A stretch of 64,000 nt of DNA, taken from positions 496,001-560,000 of the forward strand of contig JALRMH010000019.1 of assembly GCA_026119935.1 (NCBI GenBank), read 5' to 3'. The notes below the pieces were generated by a model, which saw nothing but the letters and a program-made list of their open reading frames with translations, was not told where the DNA came from and did not search any database. The number at the start of each line of letters is the position of its first letter. Position 1 is the stretch's first letter. Of this stretch, positions 22,662 through 32,614 are shown piece by piece. This DNA is from Endothia cerciana. Its lineage: Eukaryota; Ascomycota; Sordariomycetes; Diaporthales; Cryphonectriaceae. The translations under genes were made by a program, and so were the position numbers.

Positions 22662-25166
22662 ATGGCCGCTAACCTCCCCGATGTCGACCTCACGACGCTC
22701 ACCTCGTCCGCTCAGATCTTCTCCGCCGCCCCTTCCTCCTCCGGACAGGCTCTTCCATCCTACACCCTCCCGCAGATCCGCGCCCTACACAAGCAGATCC
22801 ACCTAGCCATCGATGACAACAAGGCCCGCCTGCGCACGCAGGTCGGCGGCAGCTACCGCGAGCTGCTCGGCACGGCCGACGCGATCGTGCGTATGAGGGG
22901 GGATATGGACGCTGTGCAGGGGATACTGGGGACGATGGGATCGCGGTGTGGGAGGGACGTGGTGGGGGGGAAGGTCAGCGGGCTGGCGAGGTTTACAGGG
23001 GAACGGGAGGGCTTGGTGGAGAGCGGGAACGGGAGGAGGGACCTAGGAGGCGCGGCGAGGGCGAGGATGCTGGCAGCGTGCGTGCTTGTGTTGGGTCGCT
23101 TGTTGAAGGGCCTCAGCAAGAAGGGGAATCAGGCGGTTGACGGGGAGCAGCTAGTGGTCGCAGCGAAAGTGCTGGTGCTGGGACGGCTGCTGGCCCGGAG
23201 CTTTGATGAGAATAAGCTCGATGTTCAGGACAGGGCCGCGGTTGAGTCTTCGGTCCAGAGCCTGGACAGGCTCCGGAGACGACTACAAAAGGGTACCGAC
23301 AAAGTGCTGGAGGCTGTGGGCGAGACGACGAGCCGCGTTCTTGTTCTCAAGGCTCTTTGCGCATACAGCCTGGCTACCAACTCCGGGGCCCGCGATGTCG
23401 TTCGACACTTTCTTGACGTCCGGGGGAGCGCAATGGCCTCCGTCTTTGACGTTGAGGAGCACAGGAGCACCATGGATGTGGTGAAGGGCATGGAACTTTA
23501 CACAAGTACCATACTTGACGTACAATTCATCGTACCCAGCAGGCTCGCCGAAGCGCTAGCATCCCTGAAGAAGGAAACCCTCCTGTCTAGCCCATCACTA
23601 CGCGAGGCGGAGGGGCTACGACTAGACATCTACGGGCGGTGGTGCAGCGAAAGTATCCAAAACTTCAAACCCTCGATGTCGCACGACGATCTCGACGGTA
23701 AGCAAGCCCTCGAGATGCTGAAAAGCTGGTCGTCCAGGGGCAGCGAGGTCCTCCTCGCCGGGCTCGAGAAAACCCTGGAGCGCACGACCGAGTTCAAGGC
23801 CCTGACGGACATGCGCACCGAGGTGCTGCAGCTCTGGATCCGCGACGGCGGCAAGGCACGCGGCTTCGACCCGTCCGTGATGCTCGACAAGCTGCGCCAG
23901 ACGATCAACGAGCATGTTATAGGCGTGCTAGACGCCAAGGTCCACAAGCTGCGCCTCGTCGGGTCCGAGGTCGCGGCCACCCTCGAGGTCTGGCGCGCGG
24001 GCGTGACGGACGCGCAGCAGCGCCTCTGGAACATAGACTCGCTCGACATGGATTTACAGCACGGCGCGGGCCCGTTCGTGCAGGACGTGATTGGCCGGCT
24101 GTACGGGCGCAATGATGCTGTCGCGAGGGCGGTCACGGGGTATAAGTCGTGGGCCTTAGTCATTGATGACGTCGAGGAGGTGGTGGAGCAGTTGAAAAGG
24201 CAGAGGTGGGATAATGATATGGACGAGATCGAGGACGAGGAGACCATCGATCAGAGGCAACAGGCCCTGAGCCGGGATGACCCGGCCAAGCTGCAGCAGA
24301 GGCTGAATGTCGCGCTGGAAAGGGCTTTCAAGGACCTTGACAAGCAACTCTCTGAGCTATGGACAGCTAACGCGGATGTGGAGAGGAGTGGCAAGGTCGC
24401 GATGTACCTCCTGCGGATTTTGCGGGACATCCGGGTTAAACTGCCGAAGCTTGAAGCCGTGAAGGGCTTCGGGCTCGAAATGGTTCCCTCGCTCCAGGAG
24501 AAGATCGCATCTGCTGTCGCGATCGCGCCAGTGGATGACTTTGCGAGCAATGTTCTGACGCGAAAGATGGTTGTTGGCCGAAGCGTGTGGGAAGGAAACC
24601 CAGAACTGCCAACCTCCCCGTCTCCCGGCGTATTCCGGCTGCTACGAAATCTGATCATGGCCATGAGCGATGCCGGAACGGACATCTGGAGCCCGTCGGC
24701 GGTCTCTATTCTGAAGGGGCTCGTCGGCAAGGAGCTCTCGAACCGCTGGACGCAAGCCCTGCATGCTCATCTCGCGCAATCTGAGCCCAAGGTGGAGGAT
24801 GGGAAGGACAAGGTGCCGGATGAGAAGGACACTGCTGTCGGCGAGACAACTCAAGATGGCGACACGGCTCAAGATGGTGACAGCGAAGAAGCAGTTCAGC
24901 GGGGTGAGGCGACCAAGGCAGAGGAGGTTGCTGAGGAGGCCGCCCAGGAGGCCGTGGCTAACCAGCTCCGCAAGGACCTGCTGGTGCAATGGCTCTTCGA
25001 TATTGCCTTGTTGAGGTGCTCTATCGCCGTGGATGAGCTCAAGGAGCTGGAAGAGGCTGTGTGGGAGAGGATGGAGCTTGAGGACACCTCAGCACGTCAA
25101 CGGCTGAACAAGACCTCTCAGGAGTACTGGGAGAGGAGCAGCCTGTTGTTCGGCCTGCTTAGCTAG
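22662..25166 (+). CDS. COG1: Conserved oligomeric Golgi complex subunit 1
   Basis: Single exon, 834 aa. COG1 belongs to lobe A of the COG tether for retrograde intra-Golgi traffic. The amino end shows the subunit's pattern: SAQIFSAAPSS, then YTLPQIRALHKQIHLAIDDN and GGSYRELLGTADAIVRMRGD (in the vesicle-tethering Vps51/Cog1 amino fold). The rest is helical, with ARMLAACVLVLGRLLKGLSK, a central DMDEIEDEETIDQRQQ acidic linker, and a late segment NQLRKDLLVQWLFDIALLRC that is typical of fungal Cog1. An acidic, repeat-like insert (TAVGETTQDGDTAQDGDSEE) lies near residue 730. The start at 22662 follows an in-frame stop-free CA-rich leader and is the first Met with family similarity. Confidence 0.9.
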   Translation: MAANLPDVDLTTLTSSAQIFSAAPSSSGQALPSYTLPQIRALHKQIHLAIDDNKARLRTQVGGSYRELLGTADAIVRMRGDMDAVQGILGTMGSRCGRDVVGGKVSGLARFTGEREGLVESGNGRRDLGGAARARMLAACVLVLGRLLKGLSKKGNQAVDGEQLVVAAKVLVLGRLLARSFDENKLDVQDRAAVESSVQSLDRLRRRLQKGTDKVLEAVGETTSRVLVLKALCAYSLATNSGARDVVRHFLDVRGSAMASVFDVEEHRSTMDVVKGMELYTSTILDVQFIVPSRLAEALASLKKETLLSSPSLREAEGLRLDIYGRWCSESIQNFKPSMSHDDLDGKQALEMLKSWSSRGSEVLLAGLEKTLERTTEFKALTDMRTEVLQLWIRDGGKARGFDPSVMLDKLRQTINEHVIGVLDAKVHKLRLVGSEVAATLEVWRAGVTDAQQRLWNIDSLDMDLQHGAGPFVQDVIGRLYGRNDAVARAVTGYKSWALVIDDVEEVVEQLKRQRWDNDMDEIEDEETIDQRQQALSRDDPAKLQQRLNVALERAFKDLDKQLSELWTANADVERSGKVAMYLLRILRDIRVKLPKLEAVKGFGLEMVPSLQEKIASAVAIAPVDDFASNVLTRKMVVGRSVWEGNPELPTSPSPGVFRLLRNLIMAMSDAGTDIWSPSAVSILKGLVGKELSNRWTQALHAHLAQSEPKVEDGKDKVPDEKDTAVGETTQDGDTAQDGDSEEAVQRGEATKAEEVAEEAAQEAVANQLRKDLLVQWLFDIALLRCSIAVDELKELEEAVWERMELEDTSARQRLNKTSQEYWERSSLLFGLLS

Positions 25167-25261
25167 CGATATATACTTACAATGCCTCGTAGCTACAGCG
25201 CTGTGGTTGGAAAAGATCGTCTAAAAGGAACATAATCCGAAAGTCGCTATGCAGCAGCCGC

Positions 25262-26282
25262 TTACAGCTTGTGCCTCTTCTCACCACTCGCCAGCTTCTT
25301 AAATTCCTGTTGCGGGATCCCGGCTACGAACCTCTCCAGGCCGTCAAACACTTCCTTGGTGTTCTGCGTCTCCATGATATCCCTCTCCGGCTGGCGGATC
25401 AATTTCTTGATCCCCAGGAGGCTGTCGCCGTGCAGATGCGGGCCCAGCCTCTCCTCGACCTCCTTCAGCACCATGGCATTGAATCTGTCGTCCTCCCCCT
25501 TGCCGGTGCCTACCTCGAAGATCGCGTTGACGAACCCGGCCTCCTTCAGCTCGTCCGCCTGGATCCGCTTGCTCATGATGAGGGCCTCGTTCGCCTTGGC
25601 GTATCCCAGCCTCAGCACCAGGGCCCGCGACGCGCCGCCCTCGGCGACCAGGCCGATGGAGCTGAAGGGCGTCAGGAGGAAGGTGTGGGGCGCGCAGTAG
25701 ATGAAGTCAGCGTGCGCGACGAGGGCGGCGGAGAGCCCGATGACGGGCCCGTTCAGGCCCACGACGAGGACCTTGGGGTGCGTGTAGAAGGCCTGTGTGA
25801 TGTTCAGGTTGTTGGCGACAAAGGAGCGCATCCAGTGCTGGCGCACGTCGACATCGCCGTCGGGGTTGTCCCGGCTGATCGAGACGTCGGCGCCGCTGGA
25901 ATGAGGGCTTGTGAGTCAACGGCCGATACGGAAAGCCGGAGAGGGTCTGGAGCAGCGTTTGTTGGGAGGGGAAGGGGCTCGGGGTTCATTTCGGCTGGGG
26001 GAGAAATGAGCCAGCCGGGCCGGGGAGGGTGAAGGGATCGTGAAGAGGAAGAGCCCAGGCCGGGGGAGGGGATAACGGGAGAGGCAGGGCATACGCGGAG
26101 AAGAAGCGCCCCTTGGCCAGCAGGACGGTGATGTACACCTCATCGTGTGTCGCAACCTCGCGGAGTTTCTGCGAGATATCGTAGTATTGCTGTTGGGCCA
26201 GAGCGTTGAGCTTCGCCTCATTCTTAATGGTGAGGACGGCAACCCGGCCTTTATATTCCAGAGTCGTTACCGAGTCTGTCAT
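25262..26282 (-). CDS. Peroxisomal enoyl-CoA isomerase/hydratase (ECI1-like)
   Basis: complement(join(25262..25895,26095..26282)), 273 aa, crotonase fold. Fungal Eci1/Dci1 enzymes shift cis-3 or trans-3 double bonds to trans-2-enoyl-CoA for beta-oxidation of unsaturated fatty acids. The first crotonase segment reads VAVLTIKNEAKLNAL, then VLLAKGRFFSAGADVS across the intron (oxyanion-hole Gly-Ala-Asp). The second reads VVGLNGPVIGLSAALVAHAD, with FLLTPFSSIGLVAEGGASRA placing a Glu where the isomerase base sits. The carboxyl end is KRHKL; HKL is a PTS1 variant and yeast Eci1 ends in the similar HRL. The intron is 199 nt, long for this window. Convergent with COG1, 95 bases apart. CCTCGG hexamers lie about 220 and 450 bases upstream. 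Confidence 0.88.
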
Positions 26283-27699
26283 GATGAGGGAGAGTGTATA
26301 ATGCCAATTTCCTTAACGACGACTGATATCTTTTGGGGATCGGTCATGAGAACGAAAAATAAAAATACACAGTATGCTCGCGTCGTATACAGACACATAA
26401 ACAGCGAAGCTTGTAAAGACAGTAAAGGCAGTAAATACAGCATGTCGCACAGTCGAGTATCCTATCGTGTACCATAGACGCAGAACCCCCAGCGGCTGAA
26501 GATACCTCGGCAAGTACAGCGCTCGGCCACTTGGTGCTTGCCTCACTTGAACCCCGAGTGAAGCTGTCTGAGGGAAAAGTGTGGGGAACATCCCTGGAGG
26601 TGCAGGATTACCAAGCTCGGATTACTGATCCGTAGGGTCTCACCCTTTTTCCGCCTTTACAACCTATCACCATATCTCCTCCATACACGGGCAGAGGGGG
26701 ACAATTACCCGCGCAGACTTCAATCGCTGACCTCGGTCAGGAATGCCGGGTCAAGATGACGTGCCGCCCGACACACCGTCGCTTCACGAGAAAGTCTTAG
26801 ACGAGAACCCGAGAACCGTATCTCCGGTTATGTGTGGCCAAGTCGCCGGCCACCGCAGCCAGGGAACCGTGAGGGCTGCACCCGTGGTCCCCTCCCGCGC
26901 TGCGGTGCGACGTCTCGGTGTGAGGGCCCAAGGAAAGCAGCATGTCATGCTTCACCATCCAAGATCTGTGTCTTGTTATAGCAGATGCCTTTGGCGGGTT
27001 GCCCCACGAGGTCTGAGGCAAAATGTCGGGCCGGGTAAGGCAAGGTAGGTCTGTTGAAGCTCACGATAGTCCGGACCACCCACTCTTCCTCGAGGTCGCC
27101 GATCACCTCAACACCTATCCCGCCTTCACAACCTACTGTCTCACAAAGGAGTTGACCTGGCCTCGATCAGGACGAGGCCATGTGCTCAATGGCTGGAGCT
27201 CAGCCGCGGGAGGAATGGGTTGGACATGCTGATCGTCAACCTTTTTGGGAGTACTCGTCCCGCGTCCTGAGTGCCCACGATCTTCAACCTGGATGTCACG
27301 ACAAGCGCTCATCAAGGCGGCGGACCCGGGATCGATGTACTCTCGAGGGCAGACGGGGCCCTGCGGTCCGCTTGTACCATGGGGCTGAGCAGCAAGATGG
27401 GTGAAGCGTCAAGTGGCTCCCTCGCCTGTCTAGGGCAGTCGTAGGTGTTCTCCCAACCTCTTACGCAGCTCCTCGCGGGATCATCGTGACCCACACCCTC
27501 AGCGCCTCCCAAAGACGTAAATGTCTCTGTCTGTCATTGCTCCCTTGCATTCGATGTAGACCCCATATTTATATCTTCTCCACCCTTTCTAACCCCCCAG
27601 GATGGCTCGTGTTACATCAGCCCTATTCGTCTGTCGCGGACGTTCCATCGATAACTCAGGTGGGAGATATCTCCAGGACCCGGGAGGGAATCAGGCAAA
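26283..27699. other. Intergenic between the ECI and MFS genes (divergent promoters)
   Basis: No gene recognised. This stretch separates two outward-facing genes. CCTCGG hexamers occur at 26505-26510 and 26731-26736. The open frames seen (up to about 110 codons) have no motif. The last about 120 bases before 27700 are pyrimidine-rich and typical of a fungal leader. Confidence 0.6.
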
Positions 27700-29226
27700 A
27701 TGGCGCCCAGACGCACCATCTCAATGGCCTCTCTGAGGACCAGGACATCTGACAACGAGAGCGCCTTCTCCGCCCGAGCGGGCCACGGCGGAGATTCTGG
27801 GCTGGCAGAGGAGCTCCATCATCGACTTTCCTGTCTGCCGCCCGTCGACACCGGGAAACATGCTTATCTGTTTCTCTTGGCATGCTTTGTGCTTTCGGCG
27901 TTGGTCTGGAGTGAGTACTCATCACCTGCGATCGTGAACGTCCTCGCCAAAGATCAAACAAACATAACTGACCTATTGCCCCTTCACCACTCGCCAGGCT
28001 ACGGATTCTGTTTTGGTATACTGAGCGATTACTATGCCCGAACAGCACCCTTCAAGGGGTCATCAGCAATCGCCAACATCGGCACCTGCTGCTCAGGATT
28101 GATGTACCTGGGCGGCCTTCCAGCTCTGATGCTGAATCGCATGTATCCTCGGTGGGCTAGGTACTCACCCTTGATCGGGCTGCTTATACTCTGCGGCGGC
28201 CTCTGCGTGAGCGCTTGGGCCACAAACGTCACACAGCTCATCATCACCCAGGGCGTCGTCTACGGCATCGGCGGGGCCATCGCGTACACCCCGTGCACCA
28301 TGTACATCGACGAGTGGTTCGTCAAGCGCAAGGGCTTGGCCTACGGGATCATGTGGTCCGGGACGAGCCTGGCGGGCGTCGTGCTCCCCCTCATCCTCGA
28401 GCGCCTCCTCGAGTCCTACGGCTACCAGACGACCATCATCATCTGGGCCGTCGTGCTCTTCGGCATCACCGCGCCCCTGGCCTGGTACATCAAGCCGCGC
28501 ATCCCGCCCCGGCCCGTGCGCTCCGTGCGCGCCTTCAACCTCCGCTTCTCCCTCTCGCGCCGCTTCATCCTCTACCAGCTCTCCAACACCATCGAGGCCA
28601 TCGGGTTCTACATCCCGGGCATCTACGTGCCCATCTTCGCGGGCGACGTCCTCGGCGCCTCCGAGTTCGCCTCCTCCGTCTGCATCCTCATATTCAACAC
28701 GTCCGCCGTGGTCGGCTGCGTCGCCATAGGGTGGCTGATCGACCGCTTCCACGTGACGACGTGCGTCATGGTGTCGACGATCGGGGCGACGCTGGGGACC
28801 TTCCTCCTGTGGGGGTGCGCCCAGAACATGGCCGTGGTGTACCTCTACTGCGTGAGCTACGGCCTGTCCGCGGGGAGCTACAGCACCACCTGGACGGGCG
28901 TCATGCGGGAGGTGAGCGGTAAGGACATGCTGTCCACGCCCAGCACGAGCTCGAGCGACCCCGAGAGCCCCAACTCGCCCATCGGGGCGGGGGGCTACAC
29001 CGAGGGTGTCGATCCCGTCATGGTGTTCGTCCTGCTCGCGGCGGGCAGGGGCGTCGGGAATGTGGTCTCGGGCCCCATGAGCCAGGCCATGTACCATGCC
29101 ATGCCCTGGAAGGGCGAGGCGGGCCTGGCCTACGGGAGCGGTTTTGGCAGCCTGATCGTCTTTACGGGCATCACCGCGCTGGGGTCCGGGATCTGCTTCC
29201 TGGGCAGGCGGGTCGGGTGGTGTTAG
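27700..29226 (+). CDS. MFS transporter, monocarboxylate-permease-like (MCT/SLC16 family)
   Basis: join(27700..27910,27998..29226), 479 aa. It has about 12 membrane segments: LFLLACFVLSALVWS (TM1), then after the intron YGFCFGILSDYYARTAPF (the family's signature loop), and ANIGTCCSGLMYLGG. Next is the conserved GVVYGIGGAIAYTPCTMYID, WFVKRKGLAYGIMWSGTSLA, and the second half from FILYQLSNTIEAIGFYIPGI through IVFTGITALGSGICFLG. The RRV tail ends cytosolic. The 87-nt intron (GTGAGT...GCCAG) has no stop in frame, so the unspliced frame also reads through; splicing is preferred because it restores ALVW-S-YGF. Similar fungal proteins are plasma-membrane transporters of unknown substrate. The coding sequence is very GC-rich at third positions, which creates long antisense shadow frames. 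Confidence 0.9.
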   Translation: MAPRRTISMASLRTRTSDNESAFSARAGHGGDSGLAEELHHRLSCLPPVDTGKHAYLFLLACFVLSALVWSEYSSPAIVNVLAKDQTNITDLLPLHHSPGYGFCFGILSDYYARTAPFKGSSAIANIGTCCSGLMYLGGLPALMLNRMYPRWARYSPLIGLLILCGGLCVSAWATNVTQLIITQGVVYGIGGAIAYTPCTMYIDEWFVKRKGLAYGIMWSGTSLAGVVLPLILERLLESYGYQTTIIIWAVVLFGITAPLAWYIKPRIPPRPVRSVRAFNLRFSLSRRFILYQLSNTIEAIGFYIPGIYVPIFAGDVLGASEFASSVCILIFNTSAVVGCVAIGWLIDRFHVTTCVMVSTIGATLGTFLLWGCAQNMAVVYLYCVSYGLSAGSYSTTWTGVMREVSGKDMLSTPSTSSSDPESPNSPIGAGGYTEGVDPVMVFVLLAAGRGVGNVVSGPMSQAMYHAMPWKGEAGLAYGSGFGSLIVFTGITALGSGICFLGRRVGWC

Positions 29227-29227
29227 G

Positions 29228-29253
29228 TTTTTTTTTTTTGGGGGGGGGGGGGG
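29228..29253. repeat. T12-G14 double homopolymer after the MFS stop codon
   Basis: Twelve T followed directly by about fourteen G, starting 2 bases after the MFS stop codon (TAG, 29224-29226), so in its 3' UTR. A slippage-prone site. Confidence 0.9.
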
Positions 29254-29950
29254 AGAGGGCTGAGCGAACGCTCTTGGGCTGCTACTAGAATGGGATCTGT
29301 GCGTGAAGTCTGAGGGGAGGGCGACGTGTTGTAAGGTGCCGCGTTTCACACAGAGTGGGAGGATGATGTCTGTAGGTCCAATGCTGGGTGGGGGAAGTGG
29401 TCACATCTGTTTCTTTTGATACTCGTGTATTTGTTACGAACTGCTAGATTATAGTATATGCAGGTCGCACTTGGGGCTTTGATAGAGTTTTAGAGCAAGG
29501 GTTCTGCTCGAAGCGCCAATCTTACCTGATTCTTCTCGAGAACGACTCCTGGGAGGCGAGGCTTGCTAGAAACTGAGGAGGCGAGAGTCCTCGGGCATAG
29601 CACGAGCACGGTGTTAACAAGCAGGGATGGCGCGCTTTCGCCAGAGAAGGTTCTGCCATCGAAATCTCGATCAGATCCAGAGATTCCCCGAGCGACATGG
29701 GCCGAGACAGTGATGAAATTCTGATCGAGTAGTGTGTTTAACCCTCCCTTTCCAAATGCCAGTGATGCGAAGACGCCGACCGTTCCAGGTGCCGCCCGCC
29801 GTTTTTGTGATGCCCTATTCGAAGCCCGCCCCGTCCGAACATGCACCGATCTTTGCCTTTTAACCCTCCTAACGCCGTAAGAATGATAAGCACCCCGAGT
29901 GCAAACTCTGCCAAGCCGCTGGAGCGGGGTGGAGTCTTGCGATCGAGCTT
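29254..29950. other. Intergenic between convergent MFS and PQ-loop genes
   Basis: Probably the 3' UTRs of both genes. An open minus-strand frame of 170 codons (29490-30002) overlaps the PQ-loop gene end and shows no motif, so it is not called. Confidence 0.6.
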
Positions 29951-31171
29951 CTAGTTCGACCATTCCGACTGGCTCCTCTCCAGGACCGGCCTCTGTTCCC
30001 ACCGATTCCCATCGATACTCAGCTCGTCATCCTCCATGCCCTCCTCAATCACGCTTTCCTCGTTATGCTCCCCGTCATCATTATTGTAGATGAAGAATTG
30101 CACAAATATTCCCATATCCAAGAACAGCGTGCCCAAACTTCCAGCTAGCCACGACAAGTTGACGAGGATATACTGCCCATACACCCGACCAGCCTCCCCT
30201 GGCCTGCAACTGACCGTGTCGTCCCAGCATTTGGGGTCGAACGCAAAGATGGACAGTACATATGTCAAGTTTCCAAGGCAGGCGAAGAGGAAGAATAGCA
30301 TGCTCACGCCCTCGGTGCTCTTCCTTCGGTAGTTCAACAGCAACTGTGGCAGGCGCGAACCCAGGTACAGTACTGCGCAGAGCCATCCGAAGATCTGTCC
30401 CCAGAGATCAAAACGTATATCATCATGGGCATCCTTGTTGTTGTCGTCGTCGTGGTGCCCATCCGATGACCCGTAGCCCCGGCTCAGGAACCAGCCTGCC
30501 ACGCCAGCAGCAATGACCATGAAGACGGCAACGGTGTTCCATGCCACGTTCTGCAGCGTGGTGGACGGCGGTGGGGGTGGTGCTGAGGGCTCGATGATGG
30601 GGACTACTGGGTTCACGTGGATCAGTCGGTCGGACCAGTCTGAGCCGCGGCGTTGGCGCTCGTCGTGCCCCAGGAGGCTTGTCTGCTCATTCGGGAGCGA
30701 GCGCCCATTCCTATTCCCATTCCTGTTCTCATGCCCGTTGGCTTGTCCGTTCGCACGGGCCCGTTTCCTTTGGTTCGCGGGCGGGACCACCTCGTCTTTC
30801 CACGTGAAGCCTCTGTAATAGAAGCACTGTCCGAGAAGGACTATATCGGCGATGGTGTAGTATATGGCGAGGATGATCATCGTAGGCAGGACGCCCTGCA
30901 TGACAGCGCCGAGGATATTGAAGACATCGCCGAGCAGCCAGACGATGATGAACTGGAGGGACAGGCCGTCGGCGGAGGAGCGGCGGAAGTTTTCGCTAAT
31001 CTGTGGGGAGAAGACGACGACCCAGCAGGCAATTGATATGGATCTGGAAAGCATACGGCACTTTTAGCAATACAATTCGGCAACTGGAGAGGCACCTTTG
31101 GGAGAACAATACCCGCAGATTCCAGATATGGCCTCGACGTCGAGGTTCAATGGCCCCGTGGGCGGCGCCAT
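29951..31171 (-). CDS. PQ-loop vacuolar/lysosomal amino-acid transporter (Ypq1-like)
   Basis: complement(join(29951..31043,31113..31171)), 383 aa. PQ-loop proteins of the Ypq/PQLC2 group export basic amino acids from vacuoles. Exon 1 (MAPPTGPLNLDVEAISGICG) joins SISIACWVVVFSPQISENFR, containing the first PQ-loop (SPQI...SADGLS). The second is in GSRLPQLLLNYRRKSTEGVS. Seven hydrophobic segments are seen, including DVFNILGAVMQGVLPTMIIL, MLFFLFACLGNLTYVLSIFA and LSWLAGSLGTLFLDMGIFVQ. The loop between the halves is hydrophilic and Asn/Arg-rich (GHENRNGNRNGRSLPNEQTS), longer than in yeast. The intron is 69 nt and splits a Gly codon. The carboxyl tail is acidic. Which amino acids it carries cannot be told from the sequence. 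Confidence 0.9.
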
Positions 31172-32160
31172 CACGGCTGATATTTGAAGAGCACAGCGGC
31201 GAGGGCCTATGAGAGAACACGAGAGAGAGTACGGTACGGCCGTACCAAGGCGTGACGGTGGTGAGAACCGCAATAACAAAAATATCCAAGAGAAAACCGT
31301 TGAGCCTACAAAGGAGTGAAGTCGGCAGCCGGAGAAGCGAGGGGAGATGGCGCTTGCAAGGAAGAAACAAGCGCCTTGTCATCAGCAGGAATTTTTAGGG
31401 CAGTGACGCTTTCTTCATGGATCCTCTCTCCAACGGGGACTCCGAGCCCGGAGGCAGAGCAAGGCCCCCTGCATGGTGGTCATAGATTGCTTTTGAAGCC
31501 ACTAAAAATTGGGAAAATCCGGGGTGCAGAGCGCGGGGAAGGCGGGTTTATGTCGCCTGTGGCCACGCCTGCAACCACCACCAAGCGGATGGATGTGTAG
31601 ATCTACTACTCCGTACCTGGGACGGAGGTTGTCGGGCCACAGATCGTGAAACTTTATACGGCTCAGGCAGGTAGTTTGGTGAGGCTGAAAAGGGTTGTGA
31701 CAAATGAAGTGCCTGGCACTGTCACTGGGTTGTCCATATACCATATCTGATGAGAATGAATGAAAGAAAGGAGTCGGATTGCCCCACGCTCAAGCAACAT
31801 ATAATGATTGTCCTCCAACTGAGGAAGTTGATACCATGTTGAGAGATGCGGTATCTAGACAGCAGCGACAGGGCAGGAGAGAAAAAATCGTCGCTACATA
31901 CTTACATACTTGCCTCTCCTACATACTATAATGAATACGTTGTGCTACCGTCCTCTCTGCCAGGACTCAATGCTGAGTCTCTCCTCTACTCGTTCAACCT
32001 TGATGTCCTCCCAGCCCTTTTGGAATTTAGAATCGTTATTGTTATGATGCACCAACTTCATATCCTGGATGTCACATTGGTTGTGGACCATGATCTGGTT
32101 ACCTTGTTCATCCTGCTTGATGTCATCTCAACTCAAGCCCAGCCAACGGACCAGTGACTG
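31172..32160. other. Intergenic, nothing recognised
   Basis: Promoter of the PQ-loop gene and a stretch without convincing genes. An open plus-strand frame of 103 codons (31846-32157) has Leu-rich composition but no recognised motif and is not called. Confidence 0.6.
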
Positions 32161-32466
32161 CTACACAATGGAGAAAGGAAAAGGCCGGCGCTCCTCAGAA
32201 AACATGCTGCTATCTGGCCCAGCATACGGTGCGCTTGGTGGATCGATACCTGTCCACTTTCTAGAGCAGCAAACGTCCCTGGATGAGAGACGAGGCCACA
32301 CTGCATCGCCCTCCGGTGCCGGCTCGGCGCCGGGATTCTGATTGAGCCTCGGTCCCAGCAGAGCAGCAGGGCGGATTGATTTATCAGCGCGGCGGAGATA
32401 TGCCCCTCTAAACCCCACCATCCCGCCGATGACGATGCCCATAAACAAGAAGCCCGTCATTCGCAT
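32161..32466 (-). CDS. Candidate small membrane protein (101 aa), unrecognised
   Basis: An intronless frame starting MRMTGFLFMGIVIGGMVGFR: a positively charged start, about 16 hydrophobic, glycine-rich residues, then RRADKSIRPAALLGPRLNQN. This is the look of a signal anchor or mitochondrial inner-membrane single-pass protein. The remainder is Pro/Ser-rich. It lies head-to-head with the NADH pyrophosphatase gene, with 148 bases between the starts, which would suit a shared promoter. I do not recognise it, and the frame could be chance; the membrane segment and divergent placement are the only support. Confidence 0.4.
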   Translation of the reverse strand: MRMTGFLFMGIVIGGMVGFRGAYLRRADKSIRPAALLGPRLNQNPGAEPAPEGDAVWPRLSSRDVCCSRKWTGIDPPSAPYAGPDSSMFSEERRPFPFSIV

Positions 32467-32614
32467 GCTATACTCGGTAATACCAAGTCCCTAGATCTCA
32501 CAGCCAAGGAAGACTTCTTCAGTTGATCCATCCCTGTTCTCGTTCATGCCCCGCGTCGCATCCCAACCTCTCGCGCGAAATTGCCTACTAGCTTCCTGAA
32601 GTACGCTACAGAAT

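Noticed and set aside
28165..29349. 394-codon minus-strand open frame over the MFS gene
   Set aside because: Antisense shadow of GC-rich third positions; the peptide is low-complexity Ala/Gly/Asp/His with no domain.
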